DNA of 64,000 nucleotides from Pseudomonas sp. MH9.2 (GTDB lineage Bacteria > Pseudomonadota > Gammaproteobacteria > Pseudomonadales > Pseudomonadaceae). This document shows, one piece after another, positions 49,875-59,409 of this stretch. Under the pieces are notes generated by a model, which had not been told where the DNA came from, ran no database searches, and worked only from the letters and a program-made list of their open reading frames with translations. Each line of letters begins with the position of its first letter. Positions within the stretch are counted from its first letter, which is position 1. The stretch covers positions 4,058,501-4,122,500 of the forward strand of contig NZ_CP133784.1 of the NCBI RefSeq assembly GCF_034353875.1. The letters run 5' to 3'. Made by a program: the position numbers and the translations under genes.

Positions 49875-52685
49875 TTACGCCGACTTGGCTTGAGTCACTC
49901 GATCCACCAGATAAACCAGTCCGTGGTAATCGATACCGCCGTGTTGCGACAGGCCGATTTCACAGGTCCGGCTGGTGGAAATACCTTCGTTGCAGTACTG
50001 CACCGCATCTTTCAGGGTGCGCAATGAATGCGCATTCAGTTCCGGCGTAGTGAAGCCCTTGTCACCGGCAAAACCGCAGCAGTGGATGCCTTCGGGTATC
50101 ACCACATTCTGGCTGCACAGGCGCGCCAGTTCGATCAAGGCCTGGCTCTCGCCCAAGTGTTGGGTGCTGCAGGTGACATGCACCGCGATGGCTTCCTGCT
50201 GGGGGGTGAAGTGCAGCTTGTCCAACAGGTGAGTGCGGATGAAACGCACCGGGTCGTACAGGTCCAGGCGCGTGTCTTTCAGGTCCTGAACCAGGCGCAG
50301 GGTGCATGGGCTGGTGTCGCAATAGATCGGGTCGAGACCGCCGCGACTGGCCTTGATCAAGGCCGCGAGCAGTTCCTGGCGTTTGTCCTCGGCTTGATCG
50401 TTGTAGCCTTTTGAGGCAAAGGGTTGCCCGCAGCACAGGCTGTCCTGATTGTCGGGGAAGACCACCTGATACCCGGCCTTCTCCAGCAGCCCGCGGGTTT
50501 TGTCCAGCAGCGACATCTGTTCGCGGTCGCTCGCAGCGGGGCCCATGACGCGTGATACACACGCTGCCAGGTACACCACGCGCGGGCGCTGATCATCGAT
50601 CGGTGGGCTGAAACGAATGGCCCGCTCCGGCTGCGGCATGGCGGCGGTCCACTGCGGCACGCGACCTGACGACGCCTTGCTCAGCGCTGCGGAGATTTTT
50701 GCCAGGCGTGGCGCGCCCAAGAGCATCCGCGCACCGTTGGCCACGTGCAGCGTGAAGCGCGCACCTTGCAGCGCGGTCTTGAAATTATGGGCCAGCCAGT
50801 CCGCAGTTTTGCCATGGGTTGCTTCGCGGCTGCGCAGCTTTTTCACCAACTCGCCGGTATTGATCCCGACCGGGCAACGTTGCGCACACAGCCCTGTCGC
50901 GGCACAGGTGTCGATGCCTTGATAGTGGTAGTCGCGCTCCAGATCAGTGGTGTCGATGCCCGCGCGTTTTTTCGCCTGGATATCGCGCCAGATCACGATG
51001 CGTTGTCGTGGGCTCAGCGTCAGCCCTTTGGACGGACAGACCGGCTCGCAAAACCCGCACTCTATGCATTTGTCGACGATCTCGTCGGCGGCGGGCAGTG
51101 GCTTGAGGTGTTTCAAATGGATCTGCGGATCGGTGCTGAGCACCACGTCCGGGTTAAGGATGCCGTTGGGATCAAGCAGCCGTTTGAGCTGCCACATCAG
51201 TTGGTAGGCATCGCTGCCCCATTCCAGCTCGACAAAGGGCGCCATATTGCGTCCGGTGCCGTGTTCTGCTTTCAATGAACCGCCGAACTCTACGGCCACC
51301 AGTTGCGTGACGTCGTCCATGAACGCTTGATAACGGGCGACTTGTGAAGGGCTGTCGAACCCCTGAGTGAACACAAAGTGCAGGTTGCCTTCCAGCGCGT
51401 GGCCGAACAGGATCGCTTCGTCGTAGTGATGTTTGTCGAACAGCGCGATCAGTCGACGCACGCCAATCGCCAGTTGTTCGACCGGGAATGTAACGTCCTC
51501 GATGATCACCGTGGTACCGGTTTTACGCACGGCGCCAACGGCGGGGAAGGTGTCTTTGCGAATCGCCCAGAGACGGGCGTTTTCCACGGGGTCTTCGGTA
51601 AAGTCGACCTGCTTCTCCACCGGGAATGAGGCCAGCGAGGCCATGATCTGCGCGAGCTGCTCATGCAGCAATGCCTGGGAGGCGGCGCGGGATTCGATCA
51701 GCAGGGCGCAGGCGTTTTCCGATAATTCGCGGACGAAGGCAGGCATGCCTGGTTTGTCCTGCACCGACCGCATGCTGCGCCGGTCCAGCAGTTCGACTGC
51801 GGCCACCGGTTGGCTTTTCAAAACGGTGACGGCGGTGCAGCAGGTTTCCACATCGGGGAACACGATCAGCGCCGATGCTTTGTACGGGTGGTCGATGACG
51901 GTGTCGTATGTGACCGCGCTGATAAAACCGAGGGTGCCTTCGGAGCCGACCAGCAAGTGGCTGAGGATATCCAGTGGCTCATCGAAATCCACCAGTGCAT
52001 TGAGTGACAGGCCGGTGGTGTTTTTCAGGCGGTATTTGTGGCGAATCTTTGCGGCCAGCGTGCTGTTGGCACGTGTCTCGCGGCCGAGTCGGGCCAGTTG
52101 TTCCAGCAGGTCGGCGTGGCTGTCGCGAAACGCGGCGACGCTGGCGGAATCTTCGGTGTCCAGGCGGGTGCCGTCAGCCAATACCAGTCGAATCCCGGCG
52201 AGGGTGTGATAGGTGTTCTGCGCGGTGCCACAGCACATGCCGCTGGAATTGTTGGCGACGATGCCACCGATTTTGCAGGCGTTGATCGATGCCGGGTCCG
52301 GACCGATTTTGCGCCCGAACGGTGCCAGCCAGGCATTCGCCTGAGCACCAATGACCCCCGGTTGCAGGCGGATCTGCGTGCCCTGACCGCGAATCTCTCT
52401 GCCGTTCCAATTGTCGCCGAGTACGATCAGCACTGAATCGCTGATGGCCTGGCCGGACAAGCTGGTGCCCGCAGCCCGAAACGTCACCGGCACGCTTTCA
52501 GCTTGAGCCAGCTTGAGCAGCGCGACCACTTCGTCTTCGGATTCGACGCGGATCACCAGTTTCGGGATCAGCCGGTAGAAGCTTGCATCAGTGCCGAAGG
52601 CCAGGGTTGAAAGCGGGTCGTCGAAGCGTCTGTTCTTGGGGATCAGGCGCTCGGCTTCGCGCAGGAATACAGCGGGCAGGCTCAT
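49875..52685 (-). CDS. D-lactate dehydrogenase with FAD and Fe-S/CCG domains
   Basis: 936 residues: an N-terminal FAD-linked oxidase domain (F-R-A-A-G-T-S-L-S-G-Q near residue 70 and F-G-H-A-L-E-G-N near 425), two 4Fe-4S motifs (C-I-E-C-G-F-C-E-P-V-C-P near 540 and C-A-A-T-G-L-C-A-Q-R-C-P near 595) and a C-terminal pair of CCG domains (C-C-G-Q-P-F near 770, C-C-G-F-A-G near 875). This matches the fused quinone-linked D-lactate dehydrogenase (Dld-II) of Pseudomonas. It is the last gene of the lactate operon, overlapping lutC by four bases. Electrons go to the membrane quinone pool. Confidence 0.88.
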   Translation of the reverse strand: MSLPAVFLREAERLIPKNRRFDDPLSTLAFGTDASFYRLIPKLVIRVESEDEVVALLKLAQAESVPVTFRAAGTSLSGQAISDSVLIVLGDNWNGREIRGQGTQIRLQPGVIGAQANAWLAPFGRKIGPDPASINACKIGGIVANNSSGMCCGTAQNTYHTLAGIRLVLADGTRLDTEDSASVAAFRDSHADLLEQLARLGRETRANSTLAAKIRHKYRLKNTTGLSLNALVDFDEPLDILSHLLVGSEGTLGFISAVTYDTVIDHPYKASALIVFPDVETCCTAVTVLKSQPVAAVELLDRRSMRSVQDKPGMPAFVRELSENACALLIESRAASQALLHEQLAQIMASLASFPVEKQVDFTEDPVENARLWAIRKDTFPAVGAVRKTGTTVIIEDVTFPVEQLAIGVRRLIALFDKHHYDEAILFGHALEGNLHFVFTQGFDSPSQVARYQAFMDDVTQLVAVEFGGSLKAEHGTGRNMAPFVELEWGSDAYQLMWQLKRLLDPNGILNPDVVLSTDPQIHLKHLKPLPAADEIVDKCIECGFCEPVCPSKGLTLSPRQRIVIWRDIQAKKRAGIDTTDLERDYHYQGIDTCAATGLCAQRCPVGINTGELVKKLRSREATHGKTADWLAHNFKTALQGARFTLHVANGARMLLGAPRLAKISAALSKASSGRVPQWTAAMPQPERAIRFSPPIDDQRPRVVYLAACVSRVMGPAASDREQMSLLDKTRGLLEKAGYQVVFPDNQDSLCCGQPFASKGYNDQAEDKRQELLAALIKASRGGLDPIYCDTSPCTLRLVQDLKDTRLDLYDPVRFIRTHLLDKLHFTPQQEAIAVHVTCSTQHLGESQALIELARLCSQNVVIPEGIHCCGFAGDKGFTTPELNAHSLRTLKDAVQYCNEGISTSRTCEIGLSQHGGIDYHGLVYLVDRVTQAKSA

Positions 52686-53353
52686 GCATCCTCCAGAATC
52701 AGTACCACCAGATCTTTCGGGCCGTGGGCGCCGTAAGCCAGGATCTGTTCAATGTCAGCGGTTTTTGATGGGCCGGACACCAGCAGTGCGTTGGTCGGCA
52801 TGCCGGCTGCCCAGTTCTGCTTTTGCTGAACCTGATAAAAGTTGTCGTAGATGTCGCTGGCCTTGAGCAGGGCGAAGTGCACGGGCGGCACCAGACTCAT
52901 CAGGCGCGGTTCTTCGCGGGTAGGCCATAGAATCAGGCTGCCGGTGGCAGCAATGGCACCCAGGGTGGTGGTAAAACTGGCAGGGGTGTCGTCGAACAGT
53001 TCGGTTTTCCACGCCTCTACCGGGCGGTCATAGGCCTTGAGCGGCGGTAACTCAGGGTGCACGGTCCAATGTTCGCTGACGCGTCGACCGTGGGGCGTGC
53101 TCGGGGCGATCAACAGGCTCGGCAATTGGCGGTCATGCACCAATTGTCCGAGCAGCTCCGGCCAGCCCTGTTCGGTGCTGAGATGGATTTCGGTGTGCAC
53201 GGCTTCCATCAGTTTGCGCAACTGCGCGAGCCGTTGTTCGGGCGCGTAACTCCACGGGGTGGTCACCAGCTCTTCGTCAAAGTTGTCGGCAATCGGCGTG
53301 GCGCCGGTCAGGCTGTGGCGCAGTTTGTTGAGGATATTTTGTTTGGCGCTCAT
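52682..53353 (-). CDS. lutC: L-lactate utilisation protein LutC
   Basis: 223 residues of the LUD domain family (LutC/YkgG): N-terminal S-A-K-Q-N-I-L-N-K-L-R, then A-A-T-G-S-L-I-L-W-P near residue 133, and the closing P-S-K-T-A-D-I-E-Q-I-L motif with H-G-P-K. It forms the L-lactate dehydrogenase complex with LutA and LutB. Start and stop overlap both neighbours by four bases (ATGA), so translation is coupled through the operon. Confidence 0.9.
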   Translation of the reverse strand: MSAKQNILNKLRHSLTGATPIADNFDEELVTTPWSYAPEQRLAQLRKLMEAVHTEIHLSTEQGWPELLGQLVHDRQLPSLLIAPSTPHGRRVSEHWTVHPELPPLKAYDRPVEAWKTELFDDTPASFTTTLGAIAATGSLILWPTREEPRLMSLVPPVHFALLKASDIYDNFYQVQQKQNWAAGMPTNALLVSGPSKTADIEQILAYGAHGPKDLVVLILEDA

Positions 53354-54840
53354 CGCTTGGCTCCCGGTTGCTTCTCTATCGACTGATTCTCTGTCGACTG
53401 CTTGGCCAAATGTTCACGGGCCAGCTCATGCAGCGAGCGTGCTGCCGGTTTCGGTGCGCTGTGATTCTGCGTCCACGGGCCGATGCTGCTTGGGGTCAAA
53501 TTGCGCAGGCGGGTCGCGAACAAGCCGAACACGCGGTACAGCGCCGGCGAGCTGTTGAGCCGCGACCAGGCATTCCAGATAAAGCGTTCTGTGCGTGAGT
53601 ATTTACTGCCCTGGCCGCGCATGACTTTATTCGGCGCGTCCGGCGATTTGACGTTTTCTTCGCGCAGGCGACGCAACAGGGCCGGGATCGGAATCTTCAC
53701 CGGGCAGACTTCGCCACAGGCGCCGCACAACGACGACGCGCTGGGGTGGTCCGGGACTTTGTTCAGGCCGACCATGTGCGGGGTGATGATTTTACCGATA
53801 GGGCCTGGGTACACCTCGCCATAGGCATGGCCGCCAATGCGGGTATAGACCGGGCAGTGGTTCATGCAGGCGCCGCAGCGGATGCAGTTCAGGGTCTGAC
53901 GCAGTTCACTGTCGGCGAACGCCTGGCTGCGACCGTTATCGAGCAGCACCAGGTGCACTTCTTGCGGGCCATCCAGTTCATCGGCCTTGCGTGGGCCGGA
54001 GATCATGTTGACGTACGTGGTGATGGGGATGCCCAGCGCCGAGCGGGTCAACAGCGACAGCAGTGGGACGGTGTCACGCAGGTTCTCGACGACCTTTTCG
54101 ATGCCGGTCACGGCGATATGCACCGGCGGAACCGTGGTGCACATGCGGCCGTTGCCTTCGTTTTCGACCAGCAACAGGGTGCCGGTTTCAGCCACGGCGA
54201 AGTTGACACCGGAGACGCCGATGTCGGCTTCGAAGAATTTTTGGCGCAGCACTTTGCGACCGATCTGGATCAGTTTGTCGACGTCTTTGGTGTAGTCCAC
54301 GCCCAGTTTTTCGTGGAACAAGGTGCCCACCTGGACGGCGTTTTTGTGAATCGCCGGCATGATGATGTGCGACGGTTTCTCGTGGTCGAGCTGGACGATG
54401 TATTCGCCCATGTCCGATTCCAGGCATTCAACGCTACGGGCGGCGAGGAAATCATTCATTTCCATTTCTTCGCTGACCATCGACTTGCCCTTGATCACTT
54501 GCCGGGCTTCATGAGCCTCCACGATCGAGAGGACAATGTCATTGGCTTCTTCTACCGTTTCCGCCCAATGCACCTTCACGCCATTACGGGTCAGGTTTCG
54601 TTCCAACTGCTCAAGCAAATCGGGCAGCTTGGACAGGGCGCGCGCCCGAATCGCATTGCCCAGGGTGCGCAGACGTTCACGTTCGTCAGCATCGCTGAAC
54701 GCGGCCGCGCGCTTGGTCATCAGCGAGTCCATGGCGGTACGGAAGTTGTTGCGCAGTTGGCTGTCGCCCAAGGCTTTATGGGCCCGGGCGCGGAAGTCTT
54801 CGTGTACCTCAACGGTGGGGATCAGTGTTTGCGTGCTCAT
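53350..54840 (-). CDS. lutB: L-lactate utilisation iron-sulfur protein LutB
   Basis: A 496-residue LutB/YkgF: LUD domain with E-M-N-D-F-L-A-A-R near residue 130 and A-E-T-G-T-L-L-L-V-E near 218, then two 4Fe-4S motifs, C-I-R-C-G-A-C-M-N-H-C-P (about 318) and L-C-G-A-C-G-E-V-C-P (about 375). GGAGGTGGACA precedes ATG 54840, so the long N-terminal extension of the open frame is dropped. It carries electrons in the LutABC complex that oxidises L-lactate to pyruvate. Confidence 0.92.
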   Translation of the reverse strand: MSTQTLIPTVEVHEDFRARAHKALGDSQLRNNFRTAMDSLMTKRAAAFSDADERERLRTLGNAIRARALSKLPDLLEQLERNLTRNGVKVHWAETVEEANDIVLSIVEAHEARQVIKGKSMVSEEMEMNDFLAARSVECLESDMGEYIVQLDHEKPSHIIMPAIHKNAVQVGTLFHEKLGVDYTKDVDKLIQIGRKVLRQKFFEADIGVSGVNFAVAETGTLLLVENEGNGRMCTTVPPVHIAVTGIEKVVENLRDTVPLLSLLTRSALGIPITTYVNMISGPRKADELDGPQEVHLVLLDNGRSQAFADSELRQTLNCIRCGACMNHCPVYTRIGGHAYGEVYPGPIGKIITPHMVGLNKVPDHPSASSLCGACGEVCPVKIPIPALLRRLREENVKSPDAPNKVMRGQGSKYSRTERFIWNAWSRLNSSPALYRVFGLFATRLRNLTPSSIGPWTQNHSAPKPAARSLHELAREHLAKQSTENQSIEKQPGAKR

Positions 54841-55661
54841 TGTCCACCTCCGGTGCGTTGCCACAGGAAACTGGCCACGTGTTGGCCGCGCAGCGATTCC
54901 CGTTGTTTCTCCAGCGAGCCGTTGATGTTCATCAAGCAGCCGCAGTCGGCGGTCACTACCTGATGCGCGCCCGACTCTTTTAACGCGCGTGTCTTGTCCG
55001 CGACCATGGCCCCGGAAATATCCGGCATGCGCACGCTGAACGTCCCGCCAAAACCACAGCATTCACTTTCGTGGCTGTGGTCTACCCGCTCGACGTTGCT
55101 CATTTGCGACAACAGTTCCCGGACGTGCAAGTGCGTGTTCATTTCCCGGCGTGCCGAGCAGGACGTATGCAGCGCCACCTTGATCGGTGCGCCACTGTCC
55201 TGGAGCTTCACTTTGCACACGAACAGCAGAAACTCCGCCAGTTCATAGGTGCGGGCGGCCAGAGCATGGACCTGCTTCAAGGTTTCCGGCTCGTCCTTGA
55301 ACAAGTCCGGGTAGTGCTCGCGCAGCATCCCGGCGCATGAGCCGGAAGGTACGACCACCGGGTAATCACCCGAGAACAATGCCAGTTGCGCCCGCGCGAC
55401 TTCACGCGCCTGATCGGTGTAACCGGAGGTGTAAGCAGGTTGCCCGCAGCAGCTTTGCCCCTGGGGGAATTCGACCCGAATGCCTTCGCGTTCGAGCAGG
55501 TGAATCGCGTCCATGCCGGCTTCCGGGTAAAACAGGTCGACCACGCAGGTACCGAACAGGTAGACCCGCTCAGGTTTTACGTCAGGGTAGTGCCGTGGTT
55601 CGGCCTGTGGCGGTGCGACGCGGGTCGCATTAGGTACGGCGTTGTAATAGAGCTCGCTCAT
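54837..55661 (-). CDS. lutA: L-lactate utilisation protein LutA
   Basis: A 274-residue LutA/YkgE made of two CCG (cysteine-rich) domains: S-C-C-G-Q-P-A-Y near residue 71 and E-C-C-G-F-G-G near 200. Such domains bind special Fe-S clusters in heterodisulfide-reductase-like complexes. It is the first enzyme gene after lldP, with a 150-base gap between them, and it overlaps lutB by four bases. Part of the same L-lactate oxidation system. Confidence 0.92.
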   Translation of the reverse strand: MSELYYNAVPNATRVAPPQAEPRHYPDVKPERVYLFGTCVVDLFYPEAGMDAIHLLEREGIRVEFPQGQSCCGQPAYTSGYTDQAREVARAQLALFSGDYPVVVPSGSCAGMLREHYPDLFKDEPETLKQVHALAARTYELAEFLLFVCKVKLQDSGAPIKVALHTSCSARREMNTHLHVRELLSQMSNVERVDHSHESECCGFGGTFSVRMPDISGAMVADKTRALKESGAHQVVTADCGCLMNINGSLEKQRESLRGQHVASFLWQRTGGGQ

Positions 55662-55811
55662 CAGGCGTTTCTCCGGGTGGTCCCGGTTATCCGTCCAGCG
55701 CCGCGGTCGAAAGATGCATCGTCGAAGCTTTCAGCCGCTTTGCAGACCCGGTCATGAATGGTTGACGCCGGGGGTTAGCCCGGCGCCAGGTCGTTGCGGG
55801 TGTGGATGCTG

Positions 55812-57506
55812 TTAGTGAACCAGCATGCCGGTGAACCAATAAGCCTGAGCCAGGGTGATGCAGCCGACGATGGTGGCAAAGAACAGACTGTGTTTGAGGG
55901 TGAAGCGGAACAGGTCGGATTCTTTACCCACCAGGCCAGTGGCGGCGCAGGCAACCGCAATCGACTGCGGTGAAATCATTTTGCCGGTCACGCCACCGGT
56001 GGAGTTCGCGGCCACCATCAGCACATCGCTAACACCGACCTGGTGCGCGGTCGTTGCCTGCAATGAGCCAAACAGCGCGTTGGAGGAGGTATCGGAACCT
56101 GTCAGGAACACGCCCAGCCAGCCAAGGAACGGCGAGAAGAACGGGAACGCAGCGCCCGTGGATGCCAGAACCAGTGCCAGCGTGGTGGACATGCCGGAGA
56201 AGTTCATCACGAAGGCGAACGCCAACACCATGCCAATGGACACGATGGCCCAGCGCAGTTCAAACAGGGTTTCTTTGAAAGTGGTCAGACCGGTTTTGAC
56301 CCCGATTCGCAACACCAGCATCGACAGCAATGCGGAGATCAGAATCGCGGAGCCGGAGGCAGCGATCAGGTCGAACTTAAACACGGCTGGCATGGCGGTC
56401 TGGTTGGCGACGATAGGCGCGACCTTGAACACCAGTTGGTCCAGATGCGGGATGGCAAAGTTCATGGTCCATGCCTGCATCGCACCACCGGCGGCGAACA
56501 TTGCCTTGAACGGTTTAAGCGTCCAGATGGTGACGATGACGGTCAGAATCAGGAAGGGTGACCACGCTTTGAAAATCTGGCCCAAGGTGTATTCAGACTT
56601 GGTCGACGTGCGTGGCAGACCGAAGCCGCCAGCGCTGGCGACGACTGGGCCCGTCGGGGTAGCACCGGCCATTTGCGCGCCAGCGGTACGTTTAGGCTGC
56701 CAGACTTTGAGGAACAGGGTCAGGGCAATCAGACTGAGCAGCGCCGAGGTGATGTCCGGCAGTTCCGGGCCGATGAAGTTCGAGGTAAGGAACTGGCTGA
56801 GGGCGAAGGTAAAGCCCGCAACCAGAGCGGCTGGCCAGGTTTCCTTGACGCCACGCATGCCGTCCATCATGAACACCAGCCAGAACGGTACGAACAGCGA
56901 CAGCAACGGCAATTGACGGCCGGCCATGGCGCCGATCTTGAACGCGTCGATACCTGAAACCTGGCCCGCCACGATGATCGGAATACCCAATGCGCCGAAA
57001 GCGACCGGGGCCGTGTTGGCAATCAGGCACAACCCGGCGGCATAGAGCGGGTTGAAGCCCAGGCCCACCAGCAATGCTGCAGTAATCGCCACTGGCGCAC
57101 CGAAACCTGCCGCACCTTCAAGGAAGGCGCCAAAGCAGAAGGCGATCAGCAGCACTTGCAGGCGCGGGTCGTCGGTGATGGTCAGGACCGAGCTGCGGAT
57201 AATCTCGAACTGACCGCTTTTAACCGTCAGTTTGTAGAGGAATACCGCTGCGATGATGATCCAGGCAATCGGCCAGACGCCATAGGCGAACCCGTATCCG
57301 GCGGCCGCAACGGCCATATCAGCAGGCATTTTGAAGGCGAAGATCGCTATCAATACCGATAACAGCAGTGTAATGGTGCCTGCAACATGGCCCTTTAGCC
57401 GGAACACGGCCAAGGCCATGAAGAAAAACACGATGGGAATAACTGCGGCGATAGCGGAGAAGCCAAGGCTGCCGAGTGGGGTATAGAACTGTTGCCAGGT
57501 TTGCAT
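55812..57506 (-). CDS. lldP: L-lactate permease
   Basis: A 564-residue lactate permease (LctP family) with about 12-14 membrane helices. The family stretch [17 protein letters not shown] near residue 120 and [10 protein letters not shown] near 465 are present. It imports L- and D-lactate and glycolate with protons. The start is ATG 57506. It is the first gene of the lactate operon, facing lldR across a 411-base gap that contains a GntR-type operator. Confidence 0.93.
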   Translation of the reverse strand: MQTWQQFYTPLGSLGFSAIAAVIPIVFFFMALAVFRLKGHVAGTITLLLSVLIAIFAFKMPADMAVAAAGYGFAYGVWPIAWIIIAAVFLYKLTVKSGQFEIIRSSVLTITDDPRLQVLLIAFCFGAFLEGAAGFGAPVAITAALLVGLGFNPLYAAGLCLIANTAPVAFGALGIPIIVAGQVSGIDAFKIGAMAGRQLPLLSLFVPFWLVFMMDGMRGVKETWPAALVAGFTFALSQFLTSNFIGPELPDITSALLSLIALTLFLKVWQPKRTAGAQMAGATPTGPVVASAGGFGLPRTSTKSEYTLGQIFKAWSPFLILTVIVTIWTLKPFKAMFAAGGAMQAWTMNFAIPHLDQLVFKVAPIVANQTAMPAVFKFDLIAASGSAILISALLSMLVLRIGVKTGLTTFKETLFELRWAIVSIGMVLAFAFVMNFSGMSTTLALVLASTGAAFPFFSPFLGWLGVFLTGSDTSSNALFGSLQATTAHQVGVSDVLMVAANSTGGVTGKMISPQSIAVACAATGLVGKESDLFRFTLKHSLFFATIVGCITLAQAYWFTGMLVH

Positions 57507-57711
57507 ATGGGGTGGCCCCTAATTGTTGTTGGTCAGGCCCGATGTTCCGTATCGCAAGATCGCAGCTCGTTGTCGACGGCCAGCACGCTACACCGTGGTC
57601 GTCGAATCGAGGCTGACGAACAAGTCGCACAGCTCACCAGCTCAAGCCTTTCGCTATGACGAGAGGTCTTGCGGCGTCGTGGATGGTGGCCACTGAACGC
57701 CGGCATTGGAT

Positions 57712-57728
57712 AATTGGTAATACCAATT
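57712..57728. promoter_or_regulatory. LldR operator
   Basis: AATTGGTAATACCAATT is a perfect 17-bp palindrome of the type bound by FadR-subfamily GntR regulators such as LldR and PdhR (TTGGT-N3-ACCAA). It lies between divergent lldP and lldR, about 206 bases before lldP and 190 before lldR. The rest of the 411-base gap holds no gene; a small stem (GCTAGG/CCTAGC, 57743-57761) is adjacent. Confidence 0.8.
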
Positions 57729-57917
57729 TACAATGTCTGGACGCTAGGTTAAAAGCCTAGCTATTGGTGTGTCAATTTGCCCTTCTAATACTTTCGTCGA
57801 TTTGCGAAAAAAATTGCATTGATGTGGCATTTGCAACTGAACCTGAAGGGTGTCGGCGCGGCGGCAATCGGCGAGAATAGGCGGTCCCGACAGATGATCG
57901 GGGAGGTGGAGTGAGTT

Positions 57918-58685
57918 ATGGGGTTTGATCAGGTGCGTCAGCGCCGTTTGTCTGACGATATTGTCGAGCAACTGGAAGGGATGATTCTCGAAGGCACATT
58001 GAAGTCTGGAGAGCGCTTGCCTGCCGAGCGTGCGTTGGCAGAACAGTTTGGTGTCTCGCGCCCCTCCTTGCGTGAAGCGATTCAGAAGCTCACGGCCAAA
58101 GGCTTGTTGATCAGCCGCCAGGGCGGCGGCAATTACGTGGTCGAGAATCTGGGGTCGACATTCAGCGATCCGTTGCTGCATTTGCTGGAAAGCAATCCGG
58201 ATGCTCAGCGTGATCTGCTTGAATTTCGCCATACGCTGGAGGCCTCGTGCGCGTATTACGCAGCCTTGCGTGCGACGGATGTCGACCGTGAGCGGCTGCG
58301 GGCGGCCTTTGATTTATTGCAGGACTGTTATTCGCGGGTCGGCGAAGTGAGTCGGGCCGAGGAGGGCGCTGCCGATGCGAGCTTCCATCTGGCCATCGCT
58401 GAAGCGAGCCATAACGCGGTGCTGCTGCACACGATCCGGGGGCTGTTCGATCTGCTCAAGCGTAATGTCGTGACCAACATCGGTGGCATGTACAAGCAAC
58501 GCACAGAGACTCGCGACATGCTGATCAGTCAGCACCGTGAGCTGTATCTGGCGATTATCGAAGGCCGTGCGGAAGGTGCGCGCGAAGTTGCCAGCCGCCA
58601 TCTGCTCTATGTGCAGGAGGTGCTGGAAGAGGTGCGGCAGCAAGTGCAGCGCACGGCGCGGGCAGAGAGGCGTAACGGGATATGA
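57918..58685 (+). CDS. lldR: GntR/FadR-family lactate regulator
   Basis: 255 residues: an N-terminal winged helix (R-L-S-D-D-I-V-E-Q-L, then R-L-P-A-E-R-A-L-A-E-Q-F-G-V-S-R-P-S-L-R-E-A) and a C-terminal FadR-type FCD ligand domain with the metal/ligand histidines (F-H-L-A-I-A-E-A-S-H near residue 155 and Q-H-R-E near 203). In Pseudomonas, LldR represses the lactate operon and is released by L- or D-lactate. It is divergent from lldP with the palindrome between. The start is ATG 57918 after GGAGGTGGAG. Confidence 0.9.
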   Translation: MGFDQVRQRRLSDDIVEQLEGMILEGTLKSGERLPAERALAEQFGVSRPSLREAIQKLTAKGLLISRQGGGNYVVENLGSTFSDPLLHLLESNPDAQRDLLEFRHTLEASCAYYAALRATDVDRERLRAAFDLLQDCYSRVGEVSRAEEGAADASFHLAIAEASHNAVLLHTIRGLFDLLKRNVVTNIGGMYKQRTETRDMLISQHRELYLAIIEGRAEGAREVASRHLLYVQEVLEEVRQQVQRTARAERRNGI

Positions 58686-58808
58686 GGGCCGGCCCGGACT
58701 ATTTCGCGAACACATTCACTCTCACAGAGATTACGTATCCTCCGTGAGAGCGAATTTACTCGCACATGAAGCGCCGCAGTGCGACAGGCAACTCGCACAT
58801 GCGAGCTG

Positions 58809-59291
58809 TCAGTCGTCCTTGCCCTTGGTACGAACCGCACGTTGCAGCTCGCGATCAGAGTCGCGTTCCCGCTCGGTGTGGCGCTTGTCGTATTCCTTCT
58901 TGCCTTTGCCCAGTGCGATTTCACACTTGATCAAGTGCGCTTTCCAGTAAATGGAAAGGGCCACGCAGGCATAGCCTTTCTGCTGAACCGCAGTGTTGAG
59001 CTTTTCTAGCTCGCGCTGGTTGAGCAGCAGTTTTCGGGTACGTGTAGGGTCAGCGATGACGTGCGTGCTGGCGGCCGCGAGCGGCGTGATATGGCAGCCC
59101 ATGAGCCAGGCCTCGCCATCCTTGAGCAGCACATAGCTGTCAACCAGCTGCACCTTGCTAGCACGCATACTCTTTACTTCCCAGCCAGCCAGGACCAGAC
59201 CGGCCTCGAACTTATGTTCGATGAAGTAATCGTGACGCGCCTTTTTATTTTGCGCGATGGTCCCTGTGGGGTGTTTCTTGAGCTTAGCCAT
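58809..59291 (-). CDS. smpB: SsrA-binding protein SmpB
   Basis: 160 residues with the SmpB signature: [10 protein letters not shown] at the start, L-A-G-W-E-V-K-S near residue 34, and the basic C-terminal tail ([11 protein letters not shown]) that enters the ribosome decoding site. It binds the tRNA-like part of tmRNA and delivers it to stalled ribosomes. The eight upstream codons of the frame are unlikely because the family begins M-A-K. Its partner ssrA is 9.5 kb away. Confidence 0.95.
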   Translation of the reverse strand: MAKLKKHPTGTIAQNKKARHDYFIEHKFEAGLVLAGWEVKSMRASKVQLVDSYVLLKDGEAWLMGCHITPLAAASTHVIADPTRTRKLLLNQRELEKLNTAVQQKGYACVALSIYWKAHLIKCEIALGKGKKEYDKRHTERERDSDRELQRAVRTKGKDD

Positions 59292-59409
59292 AGGGGACGC
59301 ATTATAGGGAGACAACGCGCTGTCGGCTACGGTGAAGCTGCGTGCTTGAGCAGCTTGATTGAATCCCGGACAATGCGGCCTCTTTTTTCAACGGTTGAGC
59401 GTGTTAACG

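Noticed and set aside
53746..54963. 405-aa open frame opposite lutB
   Set aside because: It is the antisense of lutB/lutA in high-GC DNA, rich in His and Gln with no family resemblance.
55855..56916. 353-aa open frame opposite lldP
   Set aside because: Antisense reading of the permease gene; no ribosome site or recognisable domain.
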